DNA from: Flavobacterium sp. UBA6135
Lineage (GTDB): Bacteria; Bacteroidota; Bacteroidia; Flavobacteriales; Flavobacteriaceae
NCBI RefSeq assembly: GCF_002428305.1
Contig: NZ_DIVJ01000044.1
Coordinates: forward strand, 5,883 to 69,882
Reading direction: 5' to 3'
Length of the DNA stretch: 64,000 nucleotides
A program made the position numbers and the translations under genes. Of the stretch, positions 59,336 to 64,000 are shown in pieces (position 1 is the first letter of the stretch; each line of letters starts with the position of its first letter). Under the pieces are notes generated by a model, which saw nothing but the letters and a program-made list of their open reading frames with translations, was not told the origin of the DNA and did not search any database.

Positions 59336-61717
59336 TTAATAATTAAACTTTAATTGAATTTGAATGTTTCTACCCATTTCGTCAACAAAAAAACGCTGTC
59401 TGTTTAGGTAGTCACGATAGGTTGTGTTAAACATATTTTGAACTGAAAATGCGATACTCGAATCGGCTTTTTGAAAGGTTTTAAATTTCATTTCCGAATA
59501 AAAATGGAACAATTGATACTCTTTTGGTGGTGTACTTACATCTACTTCAACCGGAACCAATTCACCGTTTTCCACAATGTTAGTTGTAAAATTAAAATCA
59601 GGATAACGACTTTGTCTGAAAACGGATTCTGATTGAATTTCTAAAATCAACTGGTTCCACTCCGGTTTTTTGAATTGAATGGTGTTTGAAATAGTAAGTG
59701 GCGGCATGTCAATCAGAGGTTGGTTAGCGTCAACATCTTGACCCTTTACATAAGCTGCCGAAAAACGATGCAACCAATTTTTGTTGATGTTCCATTGGCT
59801 GTTAAAATCAATTCCAACTAATCTGGCGTCTGTTTGTTGAAATTCCCAAACCGGAAAAGCTCCACGAATTGTGGTTTCAAATCCGATTGGTTTTAAAAAC
59901 ATGTAATTGGTAATTTGATGTACATACGGATTAATCTCCATTGAAAAATCAGTCCATTTTTTCACCAACGACGAAGAAAACTTTAAAGACGTTTCCTTAT
60001 TCAAACGCAAATCACCTAATTCCACTTGACCGGATGAATGATGCAAACCATCGCTAAAAAACTCTGACGGATTTGGATTTCTGTTGGACAAACTTAGGTT
60101 ATTGAACCATTTCCAGTCAGTGCCAAAATCATATCGCAAACCCATGCTACCGGAAATATTATGAAAAGTAAAACTGGGTTTTGTCAACCACTGATTGCCG
60201 CTTTCGCCAACAATTATTGAAGCAAAATCGGCATCATAACCTCGTTCATCCCATCTGGATTTTAGATAATATTTGGTTGCTTCGATGGTTGAAAAATCAT
60301 AACGAAGTCCTGATTCCAGTGTTAGTTTCTCGTTGATTTCATACGATCCTATTCCATAAAGTCCTGCATCAAAACGAACATAAGTGGGAATCAAAGGTCG
60401 AACACCTGTTTTAGGATTTGCAAAATTGTTTTGAAACATGCCATTAACTCCGGCTTTCAACTCCAACTTTTCCCATTCCTTTTTATAATCCGATTGCATC
60501 GTATGCGTTGCCAATTCCAAATCCAAAGCCGCTTTGTTGCTATTATCACCTCTTCGCAAATCAAACTCTTCTCTATGATTGAATTGCAAGGCATAAAATG
60601 TTGAAATGGAACTCGACTCATCCAATTTTTGGTTGTAATTGAGTTTCAAAACATGATGTTGAACGGCTTGTTTCGGACTTTTTATAGCATACGTAAAATC
60701 ATCAATTACATAAGGTTGTTGGTTTTGAATGGAATTGTATAAATCCGTTACGTTTCCAATATGAGCTGCACTCAAAATCCCGATTTCGGCATTATAAAAA
60801 CTATAAAAAGCCGAAAGTTCATAGTTGTTTTTGGAATAAGAAAGCGTTCCTGAAAAATTCAATTCTCTGTTTCCCGTATTGGATAAAACATAATTCGGTG
60901 CTTCTCTATCGCCAAAATATTTGTAGGTAGTCAATGCATTCCATCGCCAACCTTCTTGGTTTCCTTTATACAAACTTGTACTTATTGCTCCACCTCTTCC
61001 GTTGGAAACGCCACTTATAATTGTTTTTCCAAACAAGGTGTCTTTTGCAAGAATCAATGGTTCAATAACCACCAAACCGCCAACGGCATCGCCACCATAT
61101 TGTAAACCTGAAGCTCCTTTAATCACTGAAATTCTTCCGGCTGCATTGATGTCAAAATTTGGTGCATGTTCCGTTCCCCATTGTTGGTCTTCCAAACGAA
61201 CTTGATTCGAAATTACCGGAACACGGCTGCTATGCAAACCATTGATAATTGGTTTAACAATAGTGCTACCGGTTTTTAACAGCGAAACTCCAGAAACTTC
61301 TTTGAGAGCATCGGCTAGCGATTGTGTACTCGCTCGTTCTATCGCTTCTTTTTTAACTTGATGTGAAGTCGATGTTTTTGAAGTTTTATCAACCTCTTGT
61401 TTCACAGTCACTTCGTTTAAAGTGGTGGCCAAAGGTTTAAGTTGCACATTCAAAACAACATCTGATGTTAACGAAATCAAAGTGTCTTTGGTAGCATAGC
61501 CTATATAGGAAATGAAAACCCGGAGCTCGCCTTTTGGCAAACCCTTCAATTCAAATTCACCAATAGGATCACTGGCAACACTGATGTACTTTGTATGTAT
61601 GTGACTTCCGGTTAATGGTTGATTGTTTTCATTGGTAATTTTTCCACTGATTGTGTATTGTGAAAAACCTGAAAAACCAAACCATAACAAGAAGAAAAGG
61701 ATAATGAGATATCGCAT
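59336..61717 (-). CDS. TonB-dependent receptor, probable metal uptake
   Basis: A 793-residue outer-membrane receptor: signal peptide (1-19), carboxypeptidase-regulatory-like domain (about 22-105, ISGKITNENNQPLTGSHIHT), plug domain (about 125-235, SLADALKEVSGVSLLKTGS, EDQQWGTEHAP), and a 22-strand barrel ending LKFNY. The neighbours (His-rich small protein upstream and acidic lipoprotein downstream) suggest a metal such as zinc or copper as substrate, as in ZnuD-like receptors; this is inference. No siderophore-type gene is nearby. Confidence 0.88.
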   Translation of the reverse strand: MRYLIILFFLLWFGFSGFSQYTISGKITNENNQPLTGSHIHTKYISVASDPIGEFELKGLPKGELRVFISYIGYATKDTLISLTSDVVLNVQLKPLATTLNEVTVKQEVDKTSKTSTSHQVKKEAIERASTQSLADALKEVSGVSLLKTGSTIVKPIINGLHSSRVPVISNQVRLEDQQWGTEHAPNFDINAAGRISVIKGASGLQYGGDAVGGLVVIEPLILAKDTLFGKTIISGVSNGRGGAISTSLYKGNQEGWRWNALTTYKYFGDREAPNYVLSNTGNRELNFSGTLSYSKNNYELSAFYSFYNAEIGILSAAHIGNVTDLYNSIQNQQPYVIDDFTYAIKSPKQAVQHHVLKLNYNQKLDESSSISTFYALQFNHREEFDLRRGDNSNKAALDLELATHTMQSDYKKEWEKLELKAGVNGMFQNNFANPKTGVRPLIPTYVRFDAGLYGIGSYEINEKLTLESGLRYDFSTIEATKYYLKSRWDERGYDADFASIIVGESGNQWLTKPSFTFHNISGSMGLRYDFGTDWKWFNNLSLSNRNPNPSEFFSDGLHHSSGQVELGDLRLNKETSLKFSSSLVKKWTDFSMEINPYVHQITNYMFLKPIGFETTIRGAFPVWEFQQTDARLVGIDFNSQWNINKNWLHRFSAAYVKGQDVDANQPLIDMPPLTISNTIQFKKPEWNQLILEIQSESVFRQSRYPDFNFTTNIVENGELVPVEVDVSTPPKEYQLFHFYSEMKFKTFQKADSSIAFSVQNMFNTTYRDYLNRQRFFVDEMGRNIQIQLKFNY

Positions 61718-61794
61718 TTTCTAGTTTAAAAATATAAAACACATGAAGTCATCACTATTTGAGTAGCAAATGACTGTTTTTTGTTTCTAAGATT

Positions 61795-62133
61795 TTAAAC
61801 AGTTTGCGGTGGTCCGCGATGCGAAAAAAGGGAACCTGAAAAGGTTGATATGATTGCTTGTTCCTGAACTAAATACGGAACAGGCTGCAAAGGAAAATCA
61901 AATCGATAGGTTAAAACATCGGGTTTGACATAAAACCAAAAATGAAAATCACAAACCGAACAATCGTCTTCTGAATGTTGGTGCGAAAAACCATCGTGGG
62001 AGTGATGACAGACTTCGGTTTCCTCAACATAATCAGCTACTAAATGTCTGTAGGTATGCAATGACTGAAACAGTATTGTGAACAACACTGCCGACATTAA
62101 ATACAGGTTTAGTATGGCTAATTTCTTTTTCAT
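61795..62133 (-). CDS. His/Cys-rich small exported protein, first gene of the receptor operon
   Basis: 112 residues from the ATG at 62133; an ATG three codons earlier overlaps the -7 element. A hydrophobic N-terminal segment (about 5-24) is followed by a metal-binding-like stretch HHSHDGFSHQHSEDDCSVCDFHFW (positions 42-65; His, Asp and a CxxC) and a hydrophobic strand region, ending SHRGPPQTV. Such proteins sit upstream of TonB receptors in metal-starvation operons of flavobacteria. It probably binds a divalent metal; this is inferred. Confidence 0.8.
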   Translation of the reverse strand: MKKKLAILNLYLMSAVLFTILFQSLHTYRHLVADYVEETEVCHHSHDGFSHQHSEDDCSVCDFHFWFYVKPDVLTYRFDFPLQPVPYLVQEQAIISTFSGSLFSHRGPPQTV

Positions 62134-62139
62134 TGGGTG

Positions 62140-62147
62140 CAAAGGTA
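62140..62147 (-). promoter_or_regulatory. -7 promoter element (TACCTTTG) of the metal-uptake operon
   Basis: Minus-strand TACCTTTG matches TAnnTTTG and ends 7 bases before the ATG at 62133; the mRNA would be almost leaderless. Confidence 0.6.
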
Positions 62148-62308
62148 GGGAAAAGGTAGCAAATAGGGAATTTTTTAAGAAGAGTTTACGAAGGGGTGCT
62201 TCAAATTTTGTTTTGTATTCTATTCATTCATTTTCCTCAAAGTCGGGACTATCTTCAAAACCAAATTTTATTAGGCCTTTTTTTTATTAAATAAGTATAT
62301 AGCTTAAT

Positions 62309-62782
62309 TTAATCTTCATATTTCCAATTTATTTCACCATCCATATTATAATTTGTAGATTCCCAGGTTCCTTGTAGCATTTGAATAAGTGCATCAATAA
62401 TTTTAATTAAATCTGCTGTAGGAAATGGTTTTTCGCTGAATAACCACTTAAACATTCTATCCTCTGTAGGAATTGCTTGCATTTCTGCTACAGATATAAA
62501 AGCCCCTTTATTTTGTAAAGTAGTTTTTACATTTTGAAGTACTTGAATCATGGTTTGTTCTTCAGTTGAGTTAATTAAATCATTGTGCCACATTAAAACA
62601 AAGTAGGTTTTGGTACTCCCATTAATGTCATCTTCCATACTTTCAATAATTTCCTGTTTGTTGGCGAAAATATAATTAGGTAGTATTATTTCTTGATGAA
62701 TGTAATAAAATGCTAATTGCATAAAGGATTCAGTAATATGAAACCCTTTGTTATTTTGATATTTTATAAATGTTGTTGCCAT
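62309..62782 (-). CDS. Unknown protein, paralogue of the adjacent gene (copy B)
   Basis: A 157-residue protein. It shares with the neighbour upstream (62849-63313) an N-terminal YQNNKGFHITESFMQLAFYY pattern and a near-identical core (STEEQTMIQVLQNV, then GAFISVAEMQAIPT and LIKIIDALIQMLQGTW). The core is helical and amphipathic. No signal peptide, no motif for catalysis. A tandem duplication; the C-terminal ends differ. I do not recognise the family. Confidence 0.75.
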   Translation of the reverse strand: MATTFIKYQNNKGFHITESFMQLAFYYIHQEIILPNYIFANKQEIIESMEDDINGSTKTYFVLMWHNDLINSTEEQTMIQVLQNVKTTLQNKGAFISVAEMQAIPTEDRMFKWLFSEKPFPTADLIKIIDALIQMLQGTWESTNYNMDGEINWKYED

Positions 62783-62848
62783 TTTATTATAAATTTAATT
62801 TTATTATAAATGTATCATTGTTATACCAAGGTTAAGGGATTTCATATT

Positions 62849-63313
62849 CTAATACTTATAATTTATTTCCATATAATAATTAGTTGATGTCCAAGTTCCT
62901 TGTAGCATTTGAATTAACGCATCTATTATTTTTATCAATTCTGCAGTAGGAAAAGGTTTTCTACTAAATAATAATTTAAAATTATCATCATTATCTGTAG
63001 GTATGGCTTGCATTTCTGCAACTGAGATGAAAGCCCCTGTGTTCTGTAAATTAATAATTACATTTTGAAGTACTTGAATCATCGTTTGTTCTTCTGTAGA
63101 GTTTGTAAACATATTACTCCATCTTAATGATAAATTACCTGATGAATAACCGTTAATCTCAAAAGTTAATCCCGAAATTAAATCTTCTTTATTAGTAAGA
63201 TTGTATTGTGGCTTTACTACTTCTTCTTTTATATAGTGAAATAACAATTGCATAAATTCATCTGCAATTTCAAAACCTGGATTGCCGTTATATGTAATAG
63301 AAACTGTTGACAT
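62849..63313 (-). CDS. Unknown protein, paralogue of the adjacent gene (copy A)
   Basis: A 154-residue protein with the same plan as copy B: YNGNPGFEIADEFMQLLFHY at the N-terminus, then STEEQTMIQVLQNV and GAFISVAEMQAIPT, ending LQGTWTSTNYYMEINYKY. The central region (residues 40-70) is the most diverged part between the copies, suggesting that it carries specificity. The two genes are 66 bases apart and probably cotranscribed. Confidence 0.75.
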   Translation of the reverse strand: MSTVSITYNGNPGFEIADEFMQLLFHYIKEEVVKPQYNLTNKEDLISGLTFEINGYSSGNLSLRWSNMFTNSTEEQTMIQVLQNVIINLQNTGAFISVAEMQAIPTDNDDNFKLLFSRKPFPTAELIKIIDALIQMLQGTWTSTNYYMEINYKY

Positions 63314-63450
63314 TAGTAATTGATTTTAATTATTATTATTTACCTCGTTCCACAAATTTCTCCCGACTTTGTTAAACATAAATTTGATTAAAAATAACAT
63401 AAATTCCACAACATATTAATAATATCAAAATTTCTTTGAAAACAACAAAC

Positions 63451-63477
63451 AAAAAAAGCCCCTAAAAAGGAGCTTTT
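63451..63477 (-). terminator. Terminator after the antitoxin-like remnant
   Basis: Minus strand AAAAGCTCCT and AGGGGCTTTT arms (one U-G pair) with a short A/T loop and seven T; works only on minus. Confidence 0.75.
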
Positions 63478-63495
63478 AACTATAATAACTTTATC

Positions 63496-63558
63496 TTAAA
63501 CTAACTTATTCTCAACCAAATACTCCGCAATTTGCTCAGCTATAAAATCAATCTTCAT
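63496..63558 (-). pseudogene. 20-codon frame, possible stub of a toxin gene
   Basis: Starts at an ATG overlapping the end of the antitoxin-like gene (MKIDFIAEQIAEYLVENKLV, then stop), ahead of the terminator. The position suits a toxin start, but too little is left to assign a family; it may be a short peptide or a deletion remnant. Confidence 0.4.
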
Positions 63559-63715
63559 TCTCTCTTATTTTGGTCTGATAGTTCAAGCCGTCTAAATTTC
63601 TCTTCAATTTACCAAAATGTTTGGCTAAATTTCCCTTTTTTGGTTCTTTTTTTAATTTTTCCGTCAAAAGCTTAGCTATATTTTTGGAGTTGGATTTATT
63701 TATTATTAAAGTCAT
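63548..63715 (-). CDS. Antitoxin-like small protein
   Basis: A 55-residue basic protein: TLIINKSNSKNIAKLLTEKL, then FGKLKRNLDGLNYQTKIREN near the C-terminus. The FGKLKR..DGL.YQ..IRE tail is like those of small VapB/RelB-type antitoxins in Bacteroidota that precede PIN or RelE toxins. Its end overlaps a tiny frame in place of a full toxin gene. Family call is tentative. Confidence 0.5.
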   Translation of the reverse strand: MTLIINKSNSKNIAKLLTEKLKKEPKKGNLAKHFGKLKRNLDGLNYQTKIRENED

Positions 63716-63817
63716 ACTTTCAAATGTTTATGAGTAACAAATTTAATTAAAAATAACAAAAATTCGTCAACATCTTATTTTAATAATTTACTTAATAAAA
63801 TTCCACAAAGTCGGGAG

Positions 63818-63927
63818 ACATTTGCGGAGCTTTTCATAGGGAATTTTTACTAGAACACTTTGCGGAGCGGGGACATTTCCGGAGCGTTTCATAGGGAATT
63901 TTTGCTAGAATACTTTGCGGGGCAAGG
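63818..63927. repeat. Two tandem 55-bp repeats
   Basis: Units 63818-63872 and 63873-63927 share TTTCATAGGGAATTTTT and CTTTGCGG blocks and differ at about eight positions. The role is unknown. Confidence 0.85.
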
Positions 63928-64000
63928 TTATCTATATCTATTTTTAACATAATATTTTATTCAAGGGTCTAGTCCAGAGTATGCTCAATAAACTGTGTCA

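Larger units (their letters stand above)
63314..64000. other. Repeat-rich stretch without a substantial gene
   Basis: 687 bases with only a 55-codon antitoxin-like frame and a 20-codon frame after it. It holds a 14-bp inverted repeat (63359-63372 and 63805-63818), a diverged direct repeat of about 45 bp (63380-63424 and 63739-63785), a terminator-like hairpin and two 55-bp tandem repeats. It looks like the residue of an insertion or decayed module. Nothing else is seen from 63928 to 64000. Confidence 0.7.

Noticed and set aside
62078..62290. A 70-codon plus-strand frame next to the metal-uptake operon
   Set aside because: It overlaps the start and promoter of the minus-strand His-rich gene and shows no domain. 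A short minus-strand frame here (FGFEDSPDFEENE) might be the tail of a lost gene but is too short to support.

Overview
The window is AT-rich chromosomal DNA of a Bacteroidota bacterium, most likely a Flavobacteriaceae member (Flavobacterium-like). Evidence: many starts are preceded by the Bacteroidota -7 element TAnnTTTG; a secreted M36 peptidase ends in a type IX secretion sorting domain; lipoproteins, a TonB-dependent receptor with a carboxypeptidase-regulatory-like N-terminus and a bacterial alpha-2-macroglobulin are present; Shine-Dalgarno sites are weak or absent.

Layout. 1-29.5 kb is ordinary chromosome: a 3'-truncated alpha-2-macroglobulin lipoprotein, tadA, dxs, a DUF3078 protein, a T9SS-exported fungalysin-type peptidase, a dGTPase, the class Ia ribonucleotide reductase operon nrdB-nrdA, a DUF3109 protein, a marC-led operon, an S41 protease/dCMP deaminase/HupE operon, a TerB-like protein, a MopE-like lipoprotein, fbp, a GNAT-aspartate kinase pair, a very large predicted outer-membrane protein and a repeat-containing lipoprotein.

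29,537-52,506 is an integrated mobile element of about 23 kb. It is bounded by a 17-bp direct repeat of the 3' end of tRNA-Ala(GGC), the intact tRNA lying at the right end. A tyrosine integrase sits at the left end, and pairs of 11-bp iterons, probably integrase arm sites, lie inside both ends. The backbone is integrase, two small HTH/excisionase-like proteins and a VirE_N/DUF3987 protein. The cargo looks defensive: (i) a six-gene operon of an MmeI-like DNA methyltransferase, an HTH protein, a Doc/Fic toxin, a DEAD/DEAH helicase, a GIY-YIG protein and a PD-(D/E)xK/DUF5655 protein; (ii) a toxin-antitoxin-chaperone set with a SecB-like third gene; (iii) an AbiF/Abi_2 HEPN protein preceded by a roughly 50-nt non-coding RNA gene with its own promoter and terminator. 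Next to these is a gene-free 1.2-kb tract of eight long imperfect hairpins. All nine clear transition mismatches in their arms become G-U/G-T wobble pairs on the minus strand only, so a folded minus-strand RNA or single-stranded DNA is likely. This tract and the methyltransferase/helicase/two-nuclease operon are the best candidates for undescribed systems.

52.6-64 kb is chromosome again: enoyl-CoA hydratase-like protein, small membrane protein, QueD/PTPS, FAD oxidoreductase, mtgA, prolyl oligopeptidase, DoxX, a probable metal-uptake operon (His-rich protein, TonB receptor, lipoprotein), a duplicated pair of unknown genes, and a repeat-rich end with an antitoxin-like remnant. Three 33-bp intergenic palindromes of one design (15-bp arms, 3-nt centre) lie in the nrdB-nrdA gap and twice downstream of mtgA.
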